A DNA stretch of 17,238 nt from CAXBCP01 sp963974055 (lineage in GTDB: Bacteria > Pseudomonadota > Alphaproteobacteria > MPNO01 > UBA830). Below, one piece after another: positions 1-7,201 of the stretch. The stretch is taken from positions 1 to 17,238 of the forward strand of contig CAXBCP010000056.1 of the NCBI GenBank assembly GCA_963974055.1, written 5' to 3'. Positions within the stretch are counted from its first letter, which is position 1; the number at the start of each line of letters is the position of its first letter. The position numbers and the translations under genes are program-made. The notes under the pieces were generated by a model. The model was not told the origin of the DNA, did not search any database, and worked only from the letters and a program-made list of their open reading frames with translations.

Positions 1-707
1 TTCACGTGCGGGTGACGCGCCGGGTTCACCAGCATCACGCCATAGGGGTTGAAGAGCCGCCTGTCGCCTTCGACCAGCACGGTGAAGTCGCGCCGGTTGC
101 GGAAACTGATCCATGTCGCCCGGTCGGTCAGCGTATAGGCGCCCATCCCGACAGCCGTGTTCAATGTCGCCCCCATGCCGCTGCCGGCCTCGCGATACCA
201 CTTGCCGCTCGCGCCTGACGGATCGACGCCGCTGGCCTGCCACAACGACCTTTCCTTGATATGGGTGCCGCTGTTATCGCCACGGGACACCCAGTGCGCC
301 TTCGCCGCTGCAATCTGCGCCAGCGCCGCCGGTGCATCCTTCATTCCCCGGACCCCCGCCGGGTCGGAGGGCGGGCCGATAATGACGAAATCGTTGTACA
401 TCACATCGTGACGCTCGACCCCGAACCCGTCGGCAATAAACCGGTCTTCGGCTGCCCGGGCATGGACGAGAACGACATCCCCGTCGCCGTTGCGGCCGTT
501 CTTTAACGCCTGGCCGGTCCCGACGGCGACAACCCGAACTTCAATACCCGAATTCGAGGTAAATTTCGGCAGGATGAAACCGAACAGGCCGGAATTCTGC
601 GTCGATGTCGTGGACTGAACCACAATAAAGTTGCGGTCCGCCGCCTGGACCCCGACGGATATTGCCGCAAGGCTCAACGCCAACAGAACTGAAACCGCTC
701 TAAACAA
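1..707 (-). CDS. tupA: TupA-like tungstate ABC transporter substrate-binding protein (3' end cut by window edge)
   Basis: Periplasmic solute-binding protein of a tungstate (possibly molybdate) importer. I translated 235 codons by hand from a TTG at 707-705, and the frame is still open at base 1. The first 22 residues form a signal peptide ending VGVQA before ADRNF. Family motifs are TTSTQNSGL near residue 33, SRGDNSGTH at 141-149 and NPYGVMLVNP at 220-229, all typical of TupA. TupA proteins are usually about 270 aa, so roughly 35-40 residues lie outside the window. The TTG is chosen because GGGAG lies 4-6 nt upstream, no ATG fits and the signal peptide begins there; it overlaps the tupC stop by 8 nt, which suggests translational coupling. 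It is the last visible gene of tupB-tupC-tupA. Tungstate rather than molybdate is a family-level inference. Confidence 0.88.
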   Translation of the reverse strand, partial: MFRAVSVLLALSLAAISVGVQAADRNFIVVQSTTSTQNSGLFGFILPKFTSNSGIEVRVVAVGTGQALKNGRNGDGDVVLVHARAAEDRFIADGFGVERHDVMYNDFVIIGPPSDPAGVRGMKDAPAALAQIAAAKAHWVSRGDNSGTHIKERSLWQASGVDPSGASGKWYREAGSGMGATLNTAVGMGAYTLTDRATWISFRNRRDFTVLVEGDRRLFNPYGVMLVNPARHPHV

Positions 708-1428
708 TGATCTCTCCCTCCAGATAGGCTCGCGCCGCCAAGGTGTCGGGCCGGTCGAAAAACCGCTCGGCAGGTCCCCGTTCGATCACGCGGCCGCGAT
801 GCACAAACACGATTTCCCGGCCGAGCCGGCGAGCCTGTCCTATATCGTGCGTTACCAGAACGACCGCGGTTCCGGCCCGGTTCGCCTCCGCAAGCAGCGC
901 TTCGATCTGCAGGACGGAGGCCGGATCCAGGCTCGCGGTCGGTTCGTCGAGGAACATTATATCCGGCCGTCCGGCAAGCGCACGTGCGACAACCAGACGC
1001 TGCTGCTCGCCGGCGGACAACAACCGGGCCGGCACCCGGCGTTTATCGGCAAGGCCAGCACGTTCAAGCGCCGCGTCGACCATCGCCCCGCGCCCGGCGC
1101 GCGGCACGCCGAGCCATTTCAGCGCAAATCTGATATTCGCCTCGACCGAGCGCCGCAGCAGGACCGGCCGCTGAAAAACCATTGCCTGTCGCAACCGCAA
1201 TGCGCCCTCGCGCGCGCTTGCCGCCCCTTTCCACGCGATGGTCCCGGCTGTCGGTTCGATCAGACCGTGCAACAGCCGCAGAAGCAGGCTTTTGCCCGCC
1301 CCGTTGGGACCGAGCACAACGGTGAAACTGCCGGCATCGACGGCGAAGGAGATACCGTCGATCAACGCCCGGCCATTGACCTGGTACCGCAGGTCCTGCG
1401 CCTGCAGGGGCAGAATGGACTCAGGCAT
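700..1428 (-). CDS. tupC: Tungstate ABC transporter ATP-binding protein
   Basis: Cytoplasmic ATPase that powers the importer with TupB. The 242-aa protein has a complete nucleotide-binding domain: Walker A GPNGAGKS (residues 40-47), Q-loop Gln86, signature LSAGEQQR (137-144), Walker B IMFLDEPT with catalytic Glu162, and the switch His194 in VTHD. The signature reads LSAGE instead of LSGGQ, a mild variation. The ATG at 1428 overlaps the tupB stop by 8 nt (ATGCCTGA), so translation is probably coupled. The length is standard for a small importer ATPase with no extra C-terminal regulatory domain. On sequence alone the ATPase could serve other anions; the tungstate call rests on the TupA and TupB neighbours. 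Confidence 0.9.
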   Translation of the reverse strand: MPESILPLQAQDLRYQVNGRALIDGISFAVDAGSFTVVLGPNGAGKSLLLRLLHGLIEPTAGTIAWKGAASAREGALRLRQAMVFQRPVLLRRSVEANIRFALKWLGVPRAGRGAMVDAALERAGLADKRRVPARLLSAGEQQRLVVARALAGRPDIMFLDEPTASLDPASVLQIEALLAEANRAGTAVVLVTHDIGQARRLGREIVFVHRGRVIERGPAERFFDRPDTLAARAYLEGEIIV

Positions 1429-2128
1429 TCCGCGTCCGCCCCACGGCGCCCCCCAGCCCCGATACCGCTCCGTTCACCGCCAGCGATATCCCGACCAGCA
1501 CAATCCCGAGCGCCAGCGCGAGCGCCAGGTTTCCTTTCGAGGTCTCCAGCGCGATCGCGGTCGTCATCATGCGGGTCAGGTGATCGATATTCCCGCCGAC
1601 GATGATCACCGCGCCGACCTCGGCGATCGCCCGTCCGAACCCCGCGAGCGCAACCGTAATCAGGCTGTAGCGGGCGTCCCAGAGCAACGTCCGGATCAGC
1701 CCGGCCCCTTTCACGCCAAGCGACTTCAGTGCCTCGTCGTATTCACGGTGCAGGTCTTCGACCACCTGGCGGGTCAGTGCGGCGACGACCGGCGTCACGA
1801 GAATCGTCTGGGCGACGATCATCGCCGTGGGCGTATACAGAAGCCCCAGCACCCCGAGCGGCCCGGCGCGCGACAGCAACAGATAAACGCCCAGCCCGAC
1901 GACCACCGGCGGCAGCCCCATCAGCGCATTCAGCAAAACGATAACTGCCTGGCGGCCGGGAAACCGGACCACCGCGATGGCGGCGCCCAGCGTCATCCCC
2001 AGGGCGCAGGCGATCGCCACCGCCGTCACACTGACCGACAACGACAATCCGACGATTTCGAACAGGTCGGAATCGCCTGAAAAAATCAGGCCCGCGGCGA
2101 GCGCGAAGGCTGCCTGGATATCTTCCAT
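1421..2128 (-). CDS. tupB: Tungstate ABC transporter permease
   Basis: Inner-membrane channel subunit of the tungstate importer, 235 aa with about five to six hydrophobic segments. Typical TupB features include an N-terminal FSGDSDLFEIV segment, then NALMGLPPVVVGLGVYLLLS, then LLYTPTAMIVAQTILVTPVV. The BPD_transp_1 EAA loop appears as EALKSLGVKGAGLIRTLLWD, where the ATPase docks. It is the first gene of the operon. The start ATG at 2128 has a weak GGGA about 8-9 nt upstream, but the N-terminus matches the family well. A short dyad (2154-2166) lies 26 nt upstream and may be involved in control. No in-frame upstream start looked better. Confidence 0.9.
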   Translation of the reverse strand: MEDIQAAFALAAGLIFSGDSDLFEIVGLSLSVSVTAVAIACALGMTLGAAIAVVRFPGRQAVIVLLNALMGLPPVVVGLGVYLLLSRAGPLGVLGLLYTPTAMIVAQTILVTPVVAALTRQVVEDLHREYDEALKSLGVKGAGLIRTLLWDARYSLITVALAGFGRAIAEVGAVIIVGGNIDHLTRMMTTAIALETSKGNLALALALGIVLVGISLAVNGAVSGLGGAVGRTRNA

Positions 2129-2153
2129 CGATGCCAGTCCCGTGAACGGTTGG

Positions 2154-2166
2154 GTACGAAACGTAC
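2154..2166. promoter_or_regulatory. Short inverted repeat upstream of tupB
   Basis: GTACGAAACGTAC is a perfect 5-bp inverted repeat with a 3-nt centre, in the 155-nt gap between tupB and the divergent amidohydrolase gene. It lies 26 nt before the tupB start, so it could be an operator for a tungstate/molybdate sensor or a small leader hairpin. It does not match the ModE operator known to me. Arms this short can occur by chance. Confidence 0.3.
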
Positions 2167-2283
2167 GCCCGGCAACCTAGCCGAAACAATCGCGTTTGCG
2201 GACCCCGCTATTTGGGGGTTTGCCGAGTCAGCCGCTGCTGTAAAGTCGGGGCGACAACAACAGACCGCCTGAGGGGGCCCACC

Positions 2284-3276
2284 ATGAAAATAGATGTCTT
2301 CAACCACGTATTGCCGCCCGAATTTTTCGAAAAGATCGACGGGTTGATGCCCGATGCCGCGGTGAAACGCTGGAAATCCATGGAGACGATCCACGACATG
2401 GATGCGCGCCTGCGCATGCTCGACGAATTCGACGACTACCAGCAGATCATTTCCATGTCGCAACCGCCGACCGATGCGATTGCCGGACCGCAGGACAGTC
2501 CTGCCCTGACCCGGGTTGCCAATGACGCCATGGCGCGCATCTGCCGCGAGCACCCCGACCGCATGCCCTGGTTCATTGCCTCGCTGCCGATGAACAACAC
2601 CGAAGCCGCCCTCGCGGAAATCGACCACGCGATCGACGACCTCGGCACCGTCGGCTTCCAGCTGTTCACCAACGTCAACAACAAGGCCCTCGACCAGCCG
2701 GAATTCCGCGATATCTTCGCCAAGATTTCCGAGCGCGGCAAAACCATCTGGCTGCACCCCACCCGCCCGGCCACGCATCCCGACTACCTGACCGAGGACC
2801 GGTCGTTCTACGAAATTTTCTGGGGCTTCGGCTGGGCCTACGAGACCAGCGCTGCAATGGCGAGGATCGTGTGTTCGGGAATGTTCGACGAACTGCCCGA
2901 CCTGAAAATCATTGCCCATCACTGGGGCGCCTATACCCCGCATGCCGAAGGCCGCTTCACGCCGAGCTGGGAAAGCCGCAACGCGGAAATGGGCGACGGC
3001 AAGTCGTTCCGCGACACACTGAAAAAGCCGCTGATCGACTATTTCAAGGATTTCTACGGCGACACCGCCATGTTCGGAGCGCAGGCAGCAAGCCAGGCCG
3101 GGCTGGATTTCTTCGGCGCCGATCACTCCTTCTTTGCGACCGATTGCCCCTATGACGAAGAAGGCGGCGCCCGGCTGATCCGGTCCACCATCGGCGTTAT
3201 CGAAGAACTGCGATGCAGCGATGCGGACCGCTTGATGATGTTCGAATCAAACACCCGCAAACTGATCGGCGTCTGA
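2284..3276 (+). CDS. Amidohydrolase family 2 protein (ACMSD-like metal-dependent hydrolase/decarboxylase)
   Basis: A 330-aa TIM-barrel amidohydrolase of the Amidohydro_2 type, the family of ACMSD and gamma-resorcylate decarboxylase. These are cytoplasmic metal enzymes that decarboxylate or hydrolyse aromatic or related acids. Expected ligands visible are His8 in DVFNHVLP, His158 in IWLHPTRP, His212-His213 in IIAHHWGAY and Asp287 in FATDCPYD. The first His of the usual HxH pair is Phe6, so the N-terminal metal motif is incomplete. The start ATG at 2284 follows a strong GAGGGGG ribosome site; the frame is open upstream but conservation begins at MKIDVF. It converges on the LysR gene with a 19-nt gap and no visible terminator. 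The substrate cannot be predicted. Confidence 0.85.
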   Translation: MKIDVFNHVLPPEFFEKIDGLMPDAAVKRWKSMETIHDMDARLRMLDEFDDYQQIISMSQPPTDAIAGPQDSPALTRVANDAMARICREHPDRMPWFIASLPMNNTEAALAEIDHAIDDLGTVGFQLFTNVNNKALDQPEFRDIFAKISERGKTIWLHPTRPATHPDYLTEDRSFYEIFWGFGWAYETSAAMARIVCSGMFDELPDLKIIAHHWGAYTPHAEGRFTPSWESRNAEMGDGKSFRDTLKKPLIDYFKDFYGDTAMFGAQAASQAGLDFFGADHSFFATDCPYDEEGGARLIRSTIGVIEELRCSDADRLMMFESNTRKLIGV

Positions 3277-3295
3277 ACCGGGCCCCGCCGAACTA

Positions 3296-4189
3296 TCAGA
3301 AATCCGCATCCGCGAAGCGCTCGGCGAGAAAAGAAATAAACGCCTGAACTTTTCTCGCCGGGTACCGGTTCGGCGGCGACACCGCGTAGAGCGACAGGTC
3401 GGGCAGCCGATAGCGGTCCAGCACCGGCACAAGGTTTCCGTTTTCGATTTCGTCGCGTACGAGAAAGTACGGCAGGAAACCGATTCCCAGATCGTGGAGC
3501 ACCGCGTTCAGCAGGACCTCGCCGTTATTCGCCTTCAGCGGCCCGGACACCTTGACCGAAACCGTCCCGCCCGGCCCGGTCATCGGCCATTCCTGCCCCG
3601 ATGCCAGGTAAATATAACTGAGGCATTGATGGGACCCGAGATCCTGTGGTCGCTGCGGCACGCCGTTTGCCGCCAGATAGGCAGGTGTCGCCGTCATGAT
3701 GCACCGCACCGTCGTAAGCCGGCGGGCGACCAGGCTGCTATCGGCAGACTGCGCGATGCGTATTGCCACGTCGAAGCCGTCTTCTATCAGATCGGTAAAC
3801 CGGTCGTTCAGGGTCAGCGAAATGCTGAGATCGCGGTAGCGTGTGAGAAATTCCGATACCGCGGGTCCCGCATGACACACCCCGAAAGACATCGGGGCGC
3901 TGACCTTGAGGACGCCGCGCGGTTCCGAATGAAGCCGCTCGACCAGAAGGTCCGCCTCCTCCACCTCGGCAATAACCCGCTTGCAGCGCTCGAAATAGGC
4001 TTCCCCCACTTCGGTGACGCTCACACGACGCGTCGTGCGGTTCAACAGGCGCGCGCCCAGGCTCTCCTCGAGCTGCAGAACCTGTTTGCTCACCGAAGCC
4101 CGCGAAATACCCAGATGCTTGGCGGCCGCACTAAACCCTTGATGCTCAACGACATTTGTAAATATCTCCATCGCGGCCAGGCGATCCAT
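3296..4189 (-). CDS. LysR-family transcriptional regulator
   Basis: A 297-aa DNA-binding regulator. The N-terminal winged helix-turn-helix covers residues 1-60, with FSAAAKHLGISRASVSKQV as the recognition unit, followed by the linker helix and NRTTRRVSVTEVGEAYFERC. The remainder is the LysR substrate-binding domain (about 90-295) of the CrgA/DmlR-like subgroup, judging by the MDRLAAMEIFTNVVE start and the RIAQSADSSLVARRL segment. The ATG at 4189 is chosen; a GTG directly before it (4192) would add one residue. The gene is divergent from the cytochrome c gene, and a perfect 7-bp inverted repeat sits 12 nt from its start, as expected for an autoregulated LysR gene. Likely targets are the cytochrome gene and itself; the amidohydrolase converges and is less likely. 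The ligand is unknown. Confidence 0.92.
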   Translation of the reverse strand: MDRLAAMEIFTNVVEHQGFSAAAKHLGISRASVSKQVLQLEESLGARLLNRTTRRVSVTEVGEAYFERCKRVIAEVEEADLLVERLHSEPRGVLKVSAPMSFGVCHAGPAVSEFLTRYRDLSISLTLNDRFTDLIEDGFDVAIRIAQSADSSLVARRLTTVRCIMTATPAYLAANGVPQRPQDLGSHQCLSYIYLASGQEWPMTGPGGTVSVKVSGPLKANNGEVLLNAVLHDLGIGFLPYFLVRDEIENGNLVPVLDRYRLPDLSLYAVSPPNRYPARKVQAFISFLAERFADADF

Positions 4190-4200
4190 CACTCACATCC

Positions 4201-4225
4201 AATTGTCAACAAATCAGAGACAATT
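4201..4225. promoter_or_regulatory. Candidate LysR operator, 7-bp inverted repeat
   Basis: AATTGTC (4201-4207) and GACAATT (4219-4225) are exact inverted complements separated by 11 nt, in the intergenic region between the LysR gene and the divergent cytochrome gene. The overall size fits a LysR-type dyad, though the inner pair is C-N11-G rather than the common T-N11-A. A further CCAATT half-site follows at 4230-4235. Binding here could repress the regulator's own gene and control the divergent promoter. Confidence 0.5.
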
Positions 4226-4237
4226 ATGTCCAATTTT

Positions 4238-4266
4238 TTGTGATTTTCAAAGCGGCATCACATAGG
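4238..4266 (+). promoter_or_regulatory. Possible sigma-70-type promoter for the cytochrome gene
   Basis: TTGTGA at 4238-4243 and CATAGG at 4261-4266 are separated by 17 nt, in a short AT-rich patch just downstream of the LysR-type dyad. The -10 match is weak. The position, about 65 nt before the start codon, is suitable for regulation from the dyad. Confidence 0.25.
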
Positions 4267-4330
4267 TTATCGTCTGGCCAACCTGCCCGGTCCGTTAACG
4301 CGAACCACGTCTCAGGAGGACGCATACAAG

Positions 4331-4867
4331 ATGAAAGCTATAACAGGTCTGGTAATCGGCGCATTTGCGCTGACCGCCGTTTCAGCAACCACGCCCGCCC
4401 CGACGCACGCGCAGGGAATGCAGAAGCTGATGAAAGAAATCGAAGCCAAGGTCGAAAACAAGAAACACGCGGAACTCATCGCCAAACGCCGGGGCGCAAT
4501 GCGCGCCATGAGCGGCAGCATGAAACAGATTGTCGGATATCTGAAGACCAACAAGGGAGGCCCGGCGGACGTTGCCAGGAATGCAGCCAGGCTTTCGCAG
4601 ATCGCCAAGAACCTTCCGGATCTGTTCCCCGCCGGGACCGGCCTTGCCAGATACCCGGGCGTGACCGGCGCGAAACCGAATATTTTCGAGAACGGCAAGG
4701 CCGACTTCACGAAAGCGGCAATGACGCTTGCGTCGCTTGCAGACGGCCTCGCCAAAGCCGCTTCGACTTCCGGCGCCGGCAAGGCGGAGATCGGCAAAGC
4801 CTTCGGACCGGTCGGCAAGATGGGCTGCGGCGGTTGCCACAAGGACTATCGGCAGAAGCTGAACTGA
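4331..4867 (+). CDS. Periplasmic cytochrome c'/c-556-type protein
   Basis: A 178-aa secreted mono-heme cytochrome of the four-helix Cytochrom_C_2 fold. A signal peptide occupies the first ~28 residues (Lys2, hydrophobic core, PTHAQG cleavage region). One C-terminal heme motif, CGGCH, is at Cys166-Cys169-His170, followed by KDYR as in many c-556 proteins. The RRGAMRAMSG segment early in helix 1 offers Met residues that could be the sixth heme ligand, which would favour a low-spin c-556-like electron carrier over a gas-binding c'. AGGAGG lies about 10 nt before ATG 4331. The gene is divergent from a LysR regulator and ends before a strong terminator, so it is probably monocistronic. Redox partners are not evident; the downstream molybdenum hydroxylase is only a speculative candidate. 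Confidence 0.88.
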   Translation: MKAITGLVIGAFALTAVSATTPAPTHAQGMQKLMKEIEAKVENKKHAELIAKRRGAMRAMSGSMKQIVGYLKTNKGGPADVARNAARLSQIAKNLPDLFPAGTGLARYPGVTGAKPNIFENGKADFTKAAMTLASLADGLAKAASTSGAGKAEIGKAFGPVGKMGCGGCHKDYRQKLN

Positions 4868-4922
4868 TAACGGCTTCGGCTTTTCCGCCCACAGTTTTCC
4901 CCGTTCGGGAAAGTCTGTTACC

Positions 4923-4955
4923 GGCCCCCGCCTTCACGGCGGGGGCCTTTTCTTT
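4923..4955 (+). terminator. Rho-independent terminator after the cytochrome gene
   Basis: A perfect 10-bp stem, GGCCCCCGCC with GGCGGGGGCC, closes a TTCAC loop and is followed by TTTTCTTT. It lies 56 nt past the cytochrome stop and separates that transcript from the amidase gene. Confidence 0.92.
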
Positions 4956-5028
4956 GCCCGGCCGATGGTTCTTGCCGCGGCCAGCCGGTATGTTCGCCAT
5001 CAACCAGTCGTTCGACGGAGAGAACAAG

Positions 5029-6198
5029 ATGCAGGATACGCTCGGCGCTTTCATGAAAGGCGAACCGGTAACGCTGGCGGGCGCGACCGGCGGCCCGCTC
5101 GCCGGCCTGACTTTCGCCGCCAAGGATGTCTTTGACGTCGCCGGCCACCCGACCAGCAACGGCCAGCCCCTCTGGCCCGAAACCCGCCCGCTGCCGACGA
5201 GCCATGCCGGCGCCGTTCGACAATTGCTGGATGCGGGCGCCACGCTGGCCGGCAAAACGGTCTGCGACGAGATGTGTTACAGCCTCGCCGGCGACAACGC
5301 CCATTACGGCGCACCGATCAACCCCGCCGCCCCCGACCGGGCCGTCGGCGGATCGTCGTCCGGATCGGCGGCCGCGGTTGCTGGCGAACTGGTCGACTTC
5401 GCGCTTGGAACCGATTGCGGCGGATCGGTGCGGTGTCCCGCGAGCTTTTCCGGCATTTACGGGCTTCGCCCGACCCACGGCCGCGTCGATGATTCCGGCG
5501 TCGCGCCGCTTGCCGGATCGTTCGATGTCATCGGCTGGTTTGCCCGCGATGCAGACCTGTTTGCGACCGTCGGCGACGTATTACTGGGCGGCGATGCCAG
5601 GACGTTCACTCCGTCCCGCGCGCTGATCGTGGAAGATGCGTTTTCCCGCATGCCCGACGGCGAAAGAGAGATATCGCGAGCCGCCGCGAACCAGGTCATC
5701 GAAAAACTCGGTCTGCAAGCGGACACGGTCACAATCGCCGCCCAAGGTCTCGACCGCTGGCTCGACGCGTTCCGCCACCTGCAGGCGCTGGAGATATGGC
5801 GGAATCACGCCGACTGGGTAACGGCAAATAACCCGTCATTCGGCCCCGGCGTGAAGGAGCGATTCGCTTATGCGGCGACCCTCACCGACGCCGATCGCGC
5901 GAAACACCAGCCGGTCCGCGATATCGCGCGGGCCCGTGTCGAAACGCTTCTCGGCGACGGCGGTTCGCTCCTCGTGATGCCGACCGCTCCCGTCAGCCCC
6001 AAACGGGACGCCGGCAATGCGGAAGTCGAGGAATTCCGGGCGCGCACGATGGGGCTTACCTGCATTTCGGGGCTGTCCGGCTGCCCGCAGATGAGCCTGC
6101 CGCTCGCCGAAGCCGGCGCGCCACTTGGGCTCTCCCTGCTCGGCCCGCACGGATCGGATGAATCCCTGCTGCGTATGGCCGTCCTGCTTGCGTCCTGA
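5029..6198 (+). CDS. Amidase signature family protein, AMI1-like (indole-3-acetamide hydrolase type)
   Basis: A 389-aa cytoplasmic amidase. The Ser-cisSer-Lys triad is visible: Lys32 in FAAKDVFDV, cis-Ser109 in GGSSSGSAAAV and nucleophile Ser133 in GTDCGGSVRCP. The 24-residue spacing of the two serines and the surrounding words (AGLTFAAKDVFDV, DEMCYSL, NAHYGAPINP, GIYGLRPTHGRV, SFDVIGWFARD) resemble plant AMI1, which hydrolyses indole-3-acetamide to auxin. The bacterial substrate may differ. It is shorter than the typical 450-500 aa amidase, like AMI1. ATG 5029 is chosen for GGAG about 8 nt upstream; an in-frame ATG at 4990 has no ribosome site. The frame is open further back through the terminator and into the cytochrome gene, but that part is not coding. 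It stands alone between a terminator and the next promoter. Confidence 0.87.
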   Translation: MQDTLGAFMKGEPVTLAGATGGPLAGLTFAAKDVFDVAGHPTSNGQPLWPETRPLPTSHAGAVRQLLDAGATLAGKTVCDEMCYSLAGDNAHYGAPINPAAPDRAVGGSSSGSAAAVAGELVDFALGTDCGGSVRCPASFSGIYGLRPTHGRVDDSGVAPLAGSFDVIGWFARDADLFATVGDVLLGGDARTFTPSRALIVEDAFSRMPDGEREISRAAANQVIEKLGLQADTVTIAAQGLDRWLDAFRHLQALEIWRNHADWVTANNPSFGPGVKERFAYAATLTDADRAKHQPVRDIARARVETLLGDGGSLLVMPTAPVSPKRDAGNAEVEEFRARTMGLTCISGLSGCPQMSLPLAEAGAPLGLSLLGPHGSDESLLRMAVLLAS

Positions 6199-6199
6199 A

Positions 6200-6232
6200 T
6201 TGTATCGCGGCGCAGGTACCCGGCTGTATAAT
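6200..6232 (+). promoter_or_regulatory. Promoter with perfect -10 box upstream of the AsmA-like gene
   Basis: A consensus TATAAT stands at 6227-6232, in the gap after the amidase stop and 48 nt before the next start codon. The only -35-like hexamer, TTGTAT at 6200-6205, is 21 nt away and so poorly spaced; TG directly precedes the -10 box. The -10 element is convincing, the -35 is not. Confidence 0.5.
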
Positions 6233-6279
6233 GCAGACGTCCGGCGACGCTCTGCTCCAATAACCTGAAAGGCATGACC

Positions 6280-7095
6280 ATGAGCCGTGGATTCAAAATT
6301 GTCGGCGGGATTCTCGCCGTTGTCGTAATCGCCATCGTCGGCGTAGTCGTTTTTATTTATTCCAACCTCGATTCGATCGTCAAAGACGCGGTCGAGGAGT
6401 ATGGACCGCAGTTCACCGGGGTCAGCGTCAAGCTCGACAAGGTCGAACTGTCGCCGGAGAACGGCATGGGCAAGCTGAGCGGCCTGATCGTCGGGAATCC
6501 GGCAGGCTACCAGACCGATGCGGCCTTCAAGCTCGGCACCATCTCGATGAATATCGACATCTCCAGCCTCACCGGCGACACGATTGTCATCAAGTCCATC
6601 GTCATCGACGCCCCGGATATAACCTATGAATTCGGCGATGGCGGCAGCAATGTCGATGTGATCGGCAAGAATGTCGAGAAAGCGGCCGCCGGGTCCGGCG
6701 CCAAAACGGCAGAAAAAGAGGAAAAAGGCCCCGGCAAGAAAATGATCGTCGAGAGCCTTGTGGTCAGCAACGGCCAGGTTTCGGTCAGCCATCCCCTGCT
6801 TAAAGGCAAGAAGCTGGGATCCGCCCTGCCGACGATCCGCCTGAAAGATATCGGCAAGGACAAAAAAGACGGCGCCACCCCCGCCGAAGTCGTCGACAAG
6901 GTCATGGATGCGATCGAAAAACAGGTTGGCGCCGCTGTTAGTTCGACCAACGTCAACGACATGATCAAGGGCCTCGGAGGTGCCGCGACGGATGCCCTGA
7001 AGGGCGTGACCGGCGGTGCCGACGGCGCGACCAAAGGCGTCGAAGATGCCGCCAAAGGGGCCGGCGACAGCCTGAAGAAACTGTTCGGAAAATAA
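6280..7095 (+). CDS. Small AsmA/DUF748-like membrane-anchored envelope protein
   Basis: A 271-aa protein with one N-terminal membrane segment (about residues 6-28, GGILAVVVIAIVGVVVFIYS) and the rest predicted periplasmic. The first ~110 residues after the anchor resemble the N-terminal part of AsmA/DUF748 proteins: ITGVSVKL-type beta strands, KLSGLIVGNPAGY, and paired IxIDI/VIDAPDITYEF strands. AsmA-clan proteins act in phospholipid transport or outer-membrane homeostasis. This one is much shorter than AsmA (about 600 aa). The tail (230-271) is rich in Gly, Ala and Lys with amphipathic repeats such as DALKGVTGGADGATKG. ATG 6280 fits the GAAAGG ribosome site better than ATG 6274, which nearly touches it. 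It has its own promoter and terminator, so it is monocistronic. Function unproven. Confidence 0.75.
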   Translation: MSRGFKIVGGILAVVVIAIVGVVVFIYSNLDSIVKDAVEEYGPQFTGVSVKLDKVELSPENGMGKLSGLIVGNPAGYQTDAAFKLGTISMNIDISSLTGDTIVIKSIVIDAPDITYEFGDGGSNVDVIGKNVEKAAAGSGAKTAEKEEKGPGKKMIVESLVVSNGQVSVSHPLLKGKKLGSALPTIRLKDIGKDKKDGATPAEVVDKVMDAIEKQVGAAVSSTNVNDMIKGLGGAATDALKGVTGGADGATKGVEDAAKGAGDSLKKLFGK

Positions 7096-7116
7096 CATCG
7101 CGCCTGCAGAACGACG

Positions 7117-7151
7117 AAACGGCCATCCCGGCGGGGTGGCCGTTTTCTTTT
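7117..7151 (+). terminator. Rho-independent terminator after the AsmA-like gene
   Basis: AAACGGCCA pairs with TGGCCGTTT, and the stem continues inward through a T-G pair and CCC/GGG to a GGC loop. TTTTCTTTT follows. It begins 22 nt after the stop codon. Confidence 0.9.
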
Positions 7152-7201
7152 GTCCGATACACAGTGATATAGTCGCGTTTCGATAACAGGGAGAAAATCC
7201 G

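Noticed and set aside
631..1605. A 324-codon plus-strand frame over the tup genes
   Set aside because: It is the complement of tupC and tupB, which have clear motifs; its own product shows none.
2086..3126. A 346-codon minus-strand frame over the amidohydrolase
   Set aside because: Antisense shadow of a gene with catalytic motifs and a strong ribosome site; no recognisable domain.
4204..4209. TTGACA on the minus strand as a -35 box for the LysR gene
   Set aside because: It lies only about 15 nt from the start codon, so the -10 box would fall inside the coding region.
4990..5028. Alternative amidase start at ATG 4990
   Set aside because: In frame but without a ribosome site; the GGAG before 5029 and the family N-terminus favour the later ATG.
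4240..6198. A 652-codon open frame that would fuse sequence antisense/out-of-frame to the cytochrome with the amidase
   Set aside because: The part before 5029 runs through the cytochrome gene in another frame and through a strong terminator, and has no family similarity; the amidase motifs and ribosome site begin at 5029.
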